Source: Blasia pusilla
Lineage: Eukaryota; Marchantiophyta; Marchantiopsida; Blasiales
Reading direction: 5' to 3'
NCBI GenBank assembly: GCA_050084515.1
Contig: CM114272.1
Location: 29,698,001-29,762,000, forward strand
Length of the DNA: 64,000 nt
Shown here piece after piece: positions 33,043-42,842 of this stretch (position 1 is the stretch's first letter; each line of letters begins with the position of its first letter). A program made the translations under genes and the position numbers. The notes beneath the pieces were generated by a model that searched no databases, was not told where the DNA came from, and worked only from the letters and a program-made list of their open reading frames with translations.

Positions 33043-35083
33043 CCGAATTTGACTCATTGTGGATCAGAGTGGGTACTCGTTCTTGATGACCCACGATTGC
33101 GCCATCCTCCACTTCAGTGACCTCTTGACGCACTGGAGGTTGAAGAGCTCATCCTCGCTCCCTCTAGTCAAAACTAAGAAACAGCCCCTGTCACTGAGAT
33201 AAGCGTCTGCAAAGGAAAACAGGAGCACGATCTGGTCATAAGAAAGAAGGACATTCCAGTCTGGGACCCCGTCGGACAGATTCTCGTCCCACAAGCGCAA
33301 CCCCGAGGGCAAATCAGCGACGAGGAGATCCATCGCCACCTCTTCGACCTCCCCATGGAACGTCCAGGGAGCGTGCCCGTTTTGTTGAGGCTTCCGTCCC
33401 AGCGTTGTCAATTTCTCGATGGCGGGTGTCGACGCTTGGGAACTCAAACTTTTGAGCTCATCCTGAAGATTCGTGCAGTGAATGATGATGCTTGTCCGGG
33501 TCGTTGTTTCTCTATGTCTTCCGAGGATGATGGAGTGTATTCCACATCTTGGTCTGCTCCGTGGGACAACCTTGGCGCCTCTCCCTTCCGCTTCTCCCGA
33601 GTCTGCGGTCATCTTGTTGGGGTCTCTATGACCTCAGACTCTGGTGGAGTTTTTTTTGCGGAGGACCTAGTCCGACCCTCTCTCCCCACTTGCCCGGACC
33701 ATTCCGGCTCTCGCCTTGAATTTTCAACCTCTCTTTGGGAAGACTCGGCCTTGGAATTCTTCGATCCCCTCGCCTTGGCTTTGAGACCCGCTGTAGATTT
33801 GTCCTTGGCGGTGACAACCTTGGACACCAACTTCACTGTCTCGAGGGCTTGCTCCTCCGCATCTCCTTCGAAAAATTCTTCAAGCTGCACAAAATTGGGG
33901 ATGTCATCCCTAACTGCAGCCACTGCATCATAGAGCAAGCGTAGATCTTTCTCGGTTATGTCCTCAGGGTCGTTGAAGTCCAGCCAAATCGGGCAATTCC
34001 CCACCTCCCAATCGGACATGCTTTGAGCCATCTCCATGTCGTACATGGAAAATGTCTCTCCATCAGGCGGAGAAGCCCATAATTTGCAGGCTGTCGGTAT
34101 TTTTCGCCATGTACCTGCATTCTTACAATGGACGAGGTACCTAATCATCATGTGTTGGGCAGCTCTTGGTCGAGATGCATTGGCCGCCTGCTCTTGAAGA
34201 TCTCGCTTCTTTTTTGCAAAATCCCTTTTTTCGCTTCTATTTCTTTGTCAAGGTGTGCCTGAGGGAGGATGCGATCCTTGAACATCGTCCTCAAACCTGG
34301 GTTTTTAATGGGCTTGTCCCGCATGTCATCCAGCCAAAGTTCAAAATTTTCAACACTCTCCAGGTTTGCTTCCTCTGGAACTAGCCTATTCTTTTCAACT
34401 CCTCTTGGAGACCCACGAGCATGGACTTCCCGAGAAGCCGCAACGCGTCCTAGAATGACCATTCACGGAGCCAATGGTAGATCATTGGATCAGAGACACC
34501 CGGAGGATGGTGTGCCGCCCTCTTTTGGGCCTCTGTGCCCTCGAGACTGATTTTCATCAATCGAATTCTCCTAAATTTGCTAATTCCAGACAAGGAAAAT
34601 CGATGCACGCGATCGAGAGACACTTTCTCCCCAATCCGACCTTGCGGATCTTCATCCCTCTTCCGCTGGCGCTTGATTATCGCCTTCAGCTCCTTGTAGA
34701 AATCGGGGCCAAGTTCGGGGTTGAGAATGGCGATGTAGCGCTGCATCTTGCTTGCCGTGTACTTCGTAGCTGCAGATACTGCAACTTGGATGAACTTTGC
34801 ACGCTCAGACACAGACACTTTCTCCCTCCGCTCCAACTCCAATGCAGCGCTCTTCTTGGCGGCCTGTATCTTCGACCAGCAAGGGATTGTCACGGTTGCA
34901 TCTTGGGAAATAAATTTATTTGCCCAAGTCTTTTTTTTTATTTGAGCACCCTTTGCCAGCATCTCATTTACAAGGGCGTCGCCCAAGAACCCCTTGTACT
35001 CTGTCGGGTGCGTCGTTAGCACTTTCTTCACCCGATCGCAATCTTGGATCCAGTGGTGGGTGACATTCCCCTCCGATACAATC
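33043..35083 (-). pseudogene. exon 2 of the methyltransferase-like gene (middle region and motif IV)
   Basis: The exon starts IVSEGNVTHHWIQDCDRVKK and continues through basic helical sequence (LELERREKVSVSERAKFIQV, YKELKAIIKRQRKRDEDPQ) and LWLDDMRDKPIKNPGLR. It goes on to MAQSMSDWEVGNCPIWLDF and FVQLEEFFEGDAEEQALE, then a Lys/Ser/Glu-rich linker. It ends with FHGEVEEVAMDLLVADLPSG, DWNVLLSYDQIVLLFSFADA and YLSDRGCFLVLTRGSEDEL. The last block follows the layout of beta-class methylases after motif IV (a DPPY-type loop, then strand and helix). Three frame changes (near 34,460, 34,150 and 33,610) divide the exon. Confidence 0.55.
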
Positions 35084-35594
35084 CTACACATCCAAACACA
35101 ATATAAGAAATTTTGCAAGGTACATGGGTTCCTGCAACCCGTCGGACTCCGACAGGTTGTCACAGCTCATGGTCGGAATGGTAGCTACGAGCTAAATTTT
35201 GCAACCCATCGGATTCCGACGGATTGCATTCAGATTTTTGATTGCCTGGTTTCAACCCGTCAGACTCCGACGGGTTGTCAGATAATTTGCATTTAGAGAG
35301 TGGTTACCGAGAGAAAAGTGAACATATCAACCCGTCTGAGTCTGACAGGTTGCGCAATTTCAATTGAAGCTGCAATTTGACGCCAAAAATGTAGCTCCCT
35401 TACCTCCAAATGCAACCTGTCGGACTCCGACGAGTTGCTTTCGGCCAAAAAAATCCAAAAACATCCAAAAACAACTGCGAGTCAAGCAACCCGTCGGACT
35501 CCGACGAGTTGCTTTCTTCAAAAAACATCCCAAAAATAGAGGCGACTCAAACAACTTGTCAGAGTCCGACGGTTTGTAGCAAGAGGAAACTTAC
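35084..35594 (-). other. intron 1 of the methyltransferase-like gene, with hairpin repeats
   Basis: The donor is a consensus GTAAGT and the acceptor is TTTGGATGTGTAG. The intron is 511 nt. It holds about seven hairpin units between 35,130 and 35,575, several of them near-perfect. Confidence 0.7.
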
Positions 35595-36796
35595 GTGTTC
35601 ATGGCATGCATGGCCATCTCCACCGTCGCCATGTGATGAGGGTATGGATATAGCACGACTGCCTTCACGCAAAAATGTGCCTCCAATGAGTTTGGGCGCT
35701 CCTCTGCAAATTGGGTCCCCGCCATGAACTTGTGGTTTCCATCCCAGATGAAGAAATACAGATTCTGCATCCAGCGAAATTCTGTCCCCTCTATTGCCCT
35801 TCTGAATTCCTGATCTCTTATCCTCCAGAATGTGTCGAGCGCTTCCAAGTCCTCCTCCGTAACCGGCGCTTGGGTTCCATGTTCATCGTAAGGCTGAACA
35901 TAGAATGGAGGGAAGCTGTCGACGTAGGATGATGTCGCTGCTGATTGTTTCAGCTTTGCAATATCCTCGTCAGACTGAATTTCGCGGACGTACTCCATTT
36001 TTCACAATCGGCAAAGTGGAATTCTTGGGGCGTTCTGGCCCTCCATTAGTGCCATCTGCATTACCACCAGTCACAACACGGATAAGGTCAATAAGCTACA
36101 TTGAATTGCTATTGAATTGCAGCATGGGCCTTCACATAACTCAAAGAACACAGATCCTCTATTACCCGCTCGAAGATTGGGTCGGTGTCTTGGCCAGCCA
36201 ACTGCTATGGGAAAGCAGCTGGCAAGTCCACGCAAAACTCGTCGATCCGATAGAGGTTGATTTCTTCCGCCGGGATTAGAGACGAGGATGACCGCTCTCC
36301 TGCTTCTTCAGCGATGTCCACCATCTCCACGCTGGCGGTCCTCATGACCTCATTGTCCGTCACTTGAACTTCGGCCGTTTCCGCTATATCGATTGTGTCT
36401 CGGGACTTCATCGGGGACATTTCCTGCATCTCAACACTTTTGGTTGGACGGGTAGGGCTTTCTTCAATGGAAATCGCTTTTTCCCTCCGAGCTTTTGCTA
36501 ATTCTGCTCTCCTCACCGACGCGTCCAGACGCTTCTTTTCACGCTTTTTCGTCGGCAATCCTTTTCTTCAAGGCCTACGACGCCTCAACCTCTGCATTCT
36601 ATTTTTCGAACGCCTCATTTACACGTTTTGCAAGAAGCTCCTGCTTGTGCATCTCCGATTCCCTTTCCCGCTCCTCAATTTCTTGCTGCCTTATCTCATT
36701 CGCCGAATGAGGCCTTGGAGATGATGACGCAGGAGTCCTCATGGACTTGGGAGTGAAGCTCCCAGCCTTGTTTGCTTGAGATTTTTTCCTAGTCAT
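35595..36796 (-). pseudogene. exon 1 of the methyltransferase-like gene (coiled coil and ParB-like block)
   Basis: From ATG at 36,796: MTRKKSQANKAGSFTPKSM, a Ser/Pro-rich stretch, then a coiled coil (EIRQQEIEERERESEMHKQE; RRAELAKARREKAISIEES) and an acidic linker, then EEINLYRIDEFCVDLPAAFP. After a frame change near 36,000 comes MEYVREIQSDEDIAKLKQSA and the block FRWMQNLYFFIWDGNHKFMA, then VLYPYPHHMATVEMAMHAMN. The pattern of a strand, DG-N-H-K and a helix, with a later helix ending in N, resembles the core of ParB/sulfiredoxin-fold proteins, where DG-x-H/R binds nucleotide. In bacteria ParB-like domains are often joined to DNA methylases. This assignment is tentative. Confidence 0.5.
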
Positions 36797-37058
36797 TGCT
36801 CCCGAAAATGCCTCCTATGGACAAGGAAATGGCTCTCTCTGCACGATAAATTGGCTCAAGGAATCGCCTTGATGAGTCGCCTTGATGAGTAGCTCGAATC
36901 GGCTCGAGATCATTCGCTCGAATCGTCTCGCGCTGGTTCGCTCGAATCGTCTTGCGATGAGTCACCGTGTAAAGCGCCCCTTGGTATTTAGTCAGCTGCT
37001 GCACAGAAGAGCAATTGAGATCGCGAAACGAAAAACCAGAAATGAGCAAACCTTCCCC

Positions 37059-37066
37059 TATTTATA
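37059..37066 (-). promoter_or_regulatory. TATA box of the methyltransferase-like gene
   Basis: GTATAAATAGGGG on the minus strand is a good plant TATA consensus at a suitable distance upstream of the first ATG (36,796). I did not see a conserved copy elsewhere in the window. Confidence 0.55.
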
Positions 37067-37216
37067 CTTTTCGAGCCGTTGGGCTGACCGTTGGGTCGCA
37101 TCATCCTTCCGATGGCGACATGTCGGCCGTTATGGAAGCCTGGACGTGAAAAAAACCAACCCGACGGCTTCGACATGTTGCACGCTTCCCGAGGGTTCAA
37201 GGCATCCGTCCTTGTG

Positions 37217-37720
37217 GCAACCCATCGGAGATCGACAGGTTGCGCGCCTCCACCGTCTTCGGACAAGAACATGAGGTACCCGCGCAACCCATCGGATTCC
37301 GGTGGGTTGCACGCTTCCCTCATCTTGGGATAAGAAGGCGGGCTTCCCACGCAACTTGTCGGAGGCCAAGAGGTTGCACGCTTCCTTCATGTAAGTGTTA
37401 CAAGGCGAGGCACTTGCGCAACCCATTTGAGGTCGATGGGTTGCGCGCCTCCGCCATCTTTGGGCAAGAAGGTGCGGCACCCGCGCAACTCATCGGAAAT
37501 AGACGGGTTGCACGCTTCCTTAATATAAGTGTTACAAGGTGATGCAATTGTGCAACTCGTCTGAGGCCGACGGGTTGCGCTTCCCGCCGTCTTCGGGCAA
37601 GAAGGCGCGGCATCCGCGCAACTCGTCGTAGATCGATGGGTTGCACGCTTTTCTATCCCTCGGGTAACAATGCAACAACACATAGTTCCGAGGCAACCCA
37701 TTGCAATCCGACGGGTCACA
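37217..37720. repeat. tandem array of hairpin units, period about 67 bp
   Basis: Eight hairpin units begin at 37,217, 37,283, 37,351, 37,418, 37,485, 37,552, 37,618 and 37,693. Each has arms like GCAACCCATCGG and CCGACGGGTTGC around a short centre, joined by a linker of the type CGCCTCCACCGTCTTC/GGACAAGAAGG. Two more units lie at about 37,850 and 37,930. The regular spacing shows that the whole 67-bp unit was amplified and not only the palindrome. Confidence 0.8.
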
Positions 37721-38048
37721 AGATCTACCCTGAGTTGGACAATCCCGCAAAAGTCCCAACGATTGGTTGCCTTAGCATATGCAAGCGATATCTTGTGTTT
37801 GATGCTAGCAAAATCAACTCAAAAGACCTTTGGTCGGCAAGAAGGGGGTACCAACCCAACGGACTCCGACGGGTTCCAACAAAAAGAAGTGCATGATTCG
37901 TAACCAACGTCTCTGATTCCCAAATTCTGCAACCCACCTGACTCCGACAGGTTGCAAAAAAATTGAATCCATTGTGTCAGACATTTTCACCTACCAAACT
38001 TCATCTTGTCAGTCAAATTCTGTCAGGAGAATCTGAGTCCCTATTCAC

Positions 38049-38092
38049 TATAAATTAAACGTTCTCATTCTCATTCTCATTCTCATACCAAT
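38049..38092 (+). promoter_or_regulatory. TATA box and TTCTCA microsatellite of the transposase gene
   Basis: CACTATAAATTAAAC is followed by about five TTCTCA units (38,062-38,092). In M2 the same place (44,845-44,890, minus) has TATAAATTAAACATTCTC and then TTCTTA units, so the hexamer array is at the same position but has a different unit. This probably lies in the 5' untranslated region. Confidence 0.6.
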
Positions 38093-38124
38093 TCTCTATC
38101 TCCTCTTGGTGGAATCTTCTGGGA

Positions 38125-40132
38125 ATGGATAATTATGTGAAGCTCACTTGTGGCAGTCATCTAGCGGCCCTTCCTCAATCAGAAATCGTTCGACCGCAAG
38201 CTCGTGAGTCTTTCATAGCAGTGGATGAAAATTTTCTCTCAATTCGATTTCTTCTCCAAGTTGGAACCACGTATCCAAGGATGTTAGGTTGGATGGTACG
38301 GAGGACATAATAGGTGAGACAATCCAGCCAGTGATTGCAAACCGTAAAGTATGGAATCTCCTATCTCTAGCAAATGGTCAATACAGAGTATACGGCTTGC
38401 CCCTGAATTCCTCTGTTTCCCAAGTAGACGGTCGAGAATTTCCTAGTGCACCGAGCTCTACGTTTGCAACTCCTAGCTCAATAGATCCGGCTTTGACTCC
38501 AACTTCACACGCTCGTAACAATGTTGTACTTCTTGAAGACATTCCAGATGTTGTCAACCTCAGTGGATCTGTCGAACACCAACCGGGCCCTATGTCCGCC
38601 TACCCGTTCCTCTTGCGAGTATCAGGCAATAGTTTGCTATCGTCTCTAGCCTTGAAAATGTTCAAGCATATTCTTGTCAACGAGCTGCCGCCCACGTACG
38701 ATGGAAATTGCATTTTTGAGTTGCCTCCACTTGCTGCTCCTGCTCAAAAGAAAGATGGAGGACGCTTGAAGGGTATGGACAGAAAGTCTGATTGTCATCG
38801 ATGGTGCAAGCTTCAACGGACTAGTGCTTCAATTCCAGATGGTCCTTGGATTGTCTCCGGCCGCCAATGCGTTGGAGACTTGGAGTGTAGAAGTCCAACA
38901 TGCCCGTATCTAGAGCGCAACGGGCAAGTCAATACGTCGCGATTCCCCCCCAAGAATGCAAAAACTCCATATGAGGTCGGTGCCACCATACCGCTGGGAG
39001 GCCATTGATGTCCTCATTATCAGGCATCCCCCTTCTGCGTTGGAGCGTGTCCTGCATACATATTTTTCACTGTCCATGACTGGGGCTCCACGTCAGAGTA
39101 CATGAGGCTAGCAGTTCATGTTGGCTCCCACACTCATTCTGTGACCGATGCAATTCTGAGACACATCAAGGAGGATGTGGCGAAGAAAGTTGTCGAGGTC
39201 TATAGAAACTCTCCGGGTTCAAAGCCCGGAGTGATCAAGCTCACAATAGCATCACAAATTTGTGAACAATTGCTTGGAATCCCTGGACAAGGCGAGATCA
39301 CGCTTGCTGAGGAGAAACAACTCTGGGAAAATCTCGCATTTCTCGCTGATCCTGAATGCTTCCGGAATTCGCTGCGTCAAATATGGGTATTGGATGGAAA
39401 GACGGCCAAAATGGATGTCATTTCCAGAATCAAGGCCAACTCCACATTTCCATTCATTCAGAGATGGTAGTTCATGGGCCAGGGAGGCAAGGGATCCAGG
39501 GCCTATGTCTTCAAAATATCAACCATAGGTCTATCGAGTGGCCTCGATCTTATAGATCGAATGAGGGAAGGGGAAGATCTTTACGAGAGCTGGGTAAGCT
39601 TTGATATTTGCTACAGAGTGTTGAACGGATGGTTGACAATGGATGCTCACGTTTATAACCATGTGGAGAAGGGACTCAAAACTATATTTGTCTGTGAAGT
39701 AAAAGCAGAAGACGTTGGCAGTTTGAAGATGTGCTGGTTACTCTTATTGGAGGTGGTGAAGGAAAACAAAAGGCCACCTCCGGAAATTTATGGGTTCATG
39801 GCGGAAAATGCACAACCTGGGTGGATTGCTATCAGGGAAGTGTTATGGGGTGGAGAGGTTCAACCGGAGAGGGAAAGGTTGGATGCTTTCCATTGGCAAC
39901 GGTCTATGACCCGGTACACCAAATCTTGCATCAAGGAGAATAAGAGGACAGAGCATGTCACTCTACTCCAACGCTGCAAGGACAGCAAAACCTTGAAACA
40001 TGCCATGGAATGCCGAGAAGAACTTCATGGGTAGTGGAGGAAGCATGCCATTGAGGGCAAGTACAAAGAGTTGTGCTCTTGGCTAAGTTGGTGACTGTAC
40101 GTACGAGACAATGGGGAAACTTCATGTGGTAG
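38125..40132 (+). pseudogene. E transposase exon 1 (zinc modules and DDE core)
   Basis: From MDNYVKLTCGSHLAALPQSE a frameshift near 38,270 leads into one frame to 40,132. The zinc module is CDCHRWCKLQ ... CVGDLECRSPTCPYL (38,289-39,008). A second zinc-ribbon is CPHYQASPFCVGACP (first C pair damaged). Helices HIKEDVAKKVVEVYRNSPG and ASQICEQLLGIPGQGEI follow. The MULE-type core is WLTMDAHVYNHVEKGLKTIF (first Asp), EIYGFMAENAQPGWIAIREV (second acidic site, Glu instead of Asp) and RLDAFHWQRSMTRYTKSCI (the C/D-x2-H motif). Stops are TGA at 39,006 (CGA in M2), TAG at 39,468 (also in M2) and TAG at 40,032 (TGG in M1 and M2). It would cut and insert the element. Confidence 0.85.
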
Positions 40133-40658
40133 GTGAGTTCACTATTTTGTCTTGTCAAGCTCACATTGAGAATTATTTGAAAAGTTGCAGCTCAAGTTGA
40201 GAAGCGTGGGAACTATAGGGATTCCAAACCAAAGAAACCAAGCAACTTATCAGATGCGACGGGTTGCTTGAGTGTGCAACCCGTCGAAAACAGACGGGTT
40301 GCCCAAGTGTGGAACCCGTCGGAAACGGACGGGTAGCCTTAGTGTGCAACCAGTCGGAAATCGACGGGTTGCATCAAGAATTTTGGTGCAATCCGTATAC
40401 AAGTAGTTTGACCTGGATGGGTTTTGGATGACTTGCACTTGGATCTTCCAGCCCGAAGTGGCCAAAGGTTCTTGCAACCCGTTGGAATTGGACGGGTTGT
40501 AGTAGGTGGTTCCTGGGTGTTGCAAAACGTTGGGACCCGACGGGTCGCAGAGTCGTTCATGGGATGCCTTGGCCTTGCAACCCTTCTGGTTCCGACAAGT
40601 AGCTTATTTCTTTGATTCTGAGCTATTTTCGTCCCTTCTAACATTGCCGTCATTGCAG
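40133..40658 (+). other. E transposase intron with hairpin repeats
   Basis: The donor is TAG-GTGAGTTC and the acceptor CGTCATTGCAG-GGATTG, giving the in-phase start GLNIHENTLCPN as in M1 and M2. It is 526 nt. At least six hairpin units lie at 40,255-40,600. Confidence 0.8.
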
Positions 40659-42157
40659 GGATTGAACATTCATGAAAATACCCTCTGCCCCAACACAAGT
40701 GGAGCAGAAAGTATTCATTCCTCCTGGAGGTCGTCACAAGCATGCCAACCAATCTCACTTATGGAGGCATGTCAACAAGACCAAGCAAGAGCAATGCTAT
40801 AGTCTGCAACATCCCATATCTTCCTCACAAAAGGCATAACAAAAGGAAGGGGGCCTTCAATCTACGAGTCTATGTCAGGGCGGTTGTGAGATCTGGTGAT
40901 GAAAAACTCTTTATGGAAGCCTTCAACCGGTGCGTAGCAAGAACTCCCCTTGAGCAAGACGTACACATCGGTGGGGATATTCGTGGGCGGGTTTCAAGAC
41001 GTCCCATACAGATGGTGGTAGAGCACTCCAAGCGAGACTCGTGGAGACCAGATAAGTATCTTGACTTCAGGTAGGTGAAGAGGCAGCATCGAGGAACAAA
41101 TCCGATGATTGATTTGGATGAGGAAATTACGCCGCCCAGGTATTCGGGGACCTCGGACCGCTCCCAAATCTGTGATGGAGTAACTTCTCGAAAATCAGTG
41201 AATGTTTTATTTCAAAAGCCCTCCGTTGCTGGAAGTTTGCAACATCCGGTCGGTGGGGTGGTTCAACAATATGGGATTCCGGTCATGGAGGTGGATTGCA
41301 ACCTGAAACGGTGGCATATATCTCAGAGCAACCCAGGACGTGAATCCACTTGTAGGGCAGGATGTGATGGCAATAGGAGAGCATGCGGCACTTTCCTAAA
41401 TAAGAACTGTACAAGGACTGGATGACCACTGCCTGGGTTTTGGGGACTCAAAACCTTTGATCGTTTCGCGAGGACCGGGGATCAATTGAAGTACTTCTTT
41501 TGCCCAAATGAATCTTGCGTTTTCCGCAAGTCTTATCCGGCTGCCATTAGAGCTCCAGGGAATACCCCATGATTTGGCCCATCGCCGCAGGTACGAATTG
41601 CTCTCAAGACGAAGTGGACAATCTTACAAGTGCCGATTTCATACTCGTAGACGGAGGAAGTTCAGAGCATGTTCGTATTACAAAGACCTTCGCATTTTGT
41701 ATTCAACCCAAGATTGACGTCAAGATGTACCAGAGAAGGTGGATGATCTCAATCCACTATTTCTGTTTGAGTCTAGAAATTGGGTGAAGAGAAACACAAT
41801 GTGTAGGCCAACGGTGGAGAGAGCAAAGCGAATTGCCTCAGCTCGAGAGGCAAAAATGGAGATCATCGCCACAAAAGATGTCCATAGTGGCAATGGAATA
41901 GGAAGGATATATTGGGTCAGGAACAACATTGTAAATTCCAGTGTCACAGGGGTGTATGTGGTGCACATCTGCTGCTTTCCCACATGTTCATGTGATGACT
42001 TTGTCTGAAGAGAGACAAGTGGCAAAAGGTATTTCCCTTGTAAGCACATGTACTATGTGTTTCTTGTAGTTTTAAGAGAGTCGGAGGTAGGAGTAGGAAT
42101 CCACCAACCAATTCTGTCCCTCAAAGAAGTGTGAAGTATTTTAAACAAACCAATTTG
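40659..42157 (+). pseudogene. E transposase exon 2 with SWIM zinc finger
   Basis: Blocks: GLNIHENTLCPNTSGAESIH; LYVRAVVRSGDEKLFMEAFN and RCVARTPLEQDVHIGGDIRG; SRRPIQMVVEHSKRDSWRPD; VKRQHRGTNPMIDLDEEI; VVQQYGIPVMEVDCNLKRWH (40,742-41,425). After a broken stretch comes the C-terminal block TVERAKRIASAREAKMEIIA, YWVRNNIVNSSVTGVYVVH, then CCFPTCSCDDFV (stop) and YFPCKHMYY, the SWIM-like finger, with the final Cys now Tyr. The beta-rich middle domain is conserved in all three copies and has no family name I can give. Confidence 0.75.
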
Positions 42158-42538
42158 AGGATGCAAAATGAGGTTTTAGATTGTACTTTCATTTTTCCAG
42201 AACCTTCACTTTGAGCTTAAACTTTATTTTGCCCAGGGAAAATGATAGATTTTTTCCAGACCTTGGACGGAAAAAGTGATTGGTTCCACACTTATGATTC
42301 CATTGATTTTTTCAATTTTCTAAATTTTGTGCAATTTGCAACTCGTCGGACTCACATGGGTTGCCAAAATATGGAAGAGGAAAAAAAATGTGGGACTGCT
42401 AAATAACTGAGCAAAAAAGTGCAAAAAAATTCACACAAAAAGTTTCCTCTCTTCAATCCAACGGAAACTCTCTTCAAAATAAATTATCTCTTTCGGTTGA
42501 AGGTAGTTTCCTCTCTTCCTCTCCTCTTACTGCACCTC
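42158..42538. other. right terminal region of E
   Basis: This 3' flank is shared with the left ends of M1 (22,394-22,797) and M2 (27,570-27,947). It contains TGCAAAAAAATTCACACAAA, the AACGGAAACTCTCTTCAA block, and the terminal TTCCTCTCTTCCTCTCCTCT. One hairpin unit (AACTCGTCGG...) lies at 42,340-42,365. The similarity among the three elements defines the MULE 3' end. Confidence 0.75.
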
Positions 42539-42547
42539 GTATACATG
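42539..42547. repeat. 9-bp target duplication, right of E
   Basis: GTATACATG lies immediately after the CTGCACCTC end of E and is followed by CAGCTTGCAACCC, the continuation of the M2 intron. Confidence 0.85.
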
Positions 42548-42735
42548 CAGCTTGCAACCCGTCGGGATCCGACGGGTTGCACACTCATGCAACCAGTTGG
42601 GCTCTAACGGTTTGCACAAACATTCCTCATGCATCCTGTCAAGTTTTGACGGGTTACACAAACATTCTTGATGCAACCTGTTGGTTTCCAATGGGTTGCA
42701 CACTTAGGCAACGAGTCGCATCCGACGGGTTACTT
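42548..42735. repeat. hairpin repeat cluster in the M2 intron, right part
   Basis: Four to five units, including an apparently perfect one at 42,554-42,580 (arms GCAACCCGTCGG and CCGACGGGTTGC). It continues the M2 intron after the E insertion. Confidence 0.8.
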
Positions 42736-42842
42736 GGTTTCTACGGTTTGAAATCCTTATCGTTCCCACGCTTCTCAACTTGAGCTGCAACTTTTCAAAC
42801 AATTCTCAACATGAGCTCCAAAGGACAAATTAATGAACTCGC

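Larger units (their letters stand above)
32035..36796 (-). pseudogene. coiled-coil, ParB-like, beta-class DNA methyltransferase-like gene of E (three exons)
   Basis: This is a minus-strand gene with three exons: 36,796-35,595, 35,083-33,043 and 32,550-32,035. Splicing at GAACAC-GTAAGT and GTGTAG-GATTG gives the in-phase junction MHAMNT-IVSEGNV. The second junction (ATTCGG-GTAAGG to TTTATAG-ATGGAC) is also in phase. The protein has: an N-terminal charged coiled coil (EERERESEMHKQELLAKRV); a ParB-like block with NLYFFIWDGNHKFMAGTQF; a long middle region; a methyltransferase motif IV-like VAMDLLVADLPSGLRLWDE; and, after it, REKSPALMQTLIKL with SRPGDLVFDLVGLLGAS, the motif X-I block of N6-adenine/N4-cytosine enzymes. 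The order IV before I is that of the beta class. The acidic tail is ILEELSDDDE. At least five frameshifts and several stops show that it is dead. DPPY reads DLPS here, so catalysis is uncertain even for the ancestor. Confidence 0.6.
36797..38124. promoter_or_regulatory. shared divergent promoter region of element E
   Basis: The two genes of E are transcribed away from each other from this 1.3-kb region. Reading left, a TATAAATA box lies at 37,059-37,066 (minus), about 260 bp before the ATG at 36,796. Reading right, TATAAATT lies at 38,049-38,056, about 70 bp before the ATG at 38,125, and the same box is conserved in M2 (minus, near 44,880). Between the boxes is a tandem array of hairpin repeats. 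Short TCGCTCGAATCGTCT-like repeats lie at 36,880-36,960. Confidence 0.65.
30168..42538. mobile_element. E: 12.37-kb MULE-like element with two divergent genes
   Basis: E is inserted in the M2 intron and flanked by the perfect 9-bp repeat GTATACATG (30,159-30,167 and 42,539-42,547), the length expected for Mutator-like elements. The empty sequence is preserved in the M1 intron (TTGTATACATGCAACTTGC near 25,624). Both ends are rich in GAGAGGAAGAGAGGA units. The right end (TGCAGTAAGAGGAGAGGAAG, reverse strand) matches the termini of M1 and M2, while the left end is more diverged. Inside are a minus-strand ParB-like/methyltransferase gene, a shared hairpin-rich promoter region and a plus-strand transposase gene. 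Confidence 0.85.

Noticed and set aside
33355-34151. Plus-strand ORFs of up to 192 residues opposite the methyltransferase-like gene
   Set aside because: They are antisense to better supported exon sequence and are rich in Ser/Leu/Arg, as expected for shadows.
37217-37720. CRISPR-like regular array (repeats about 27 bp, period 67 bp)
   Set aside because: The units are palindromic and variable, the linkers are alike and not unique, and the setting is a eukaryotic transposon.
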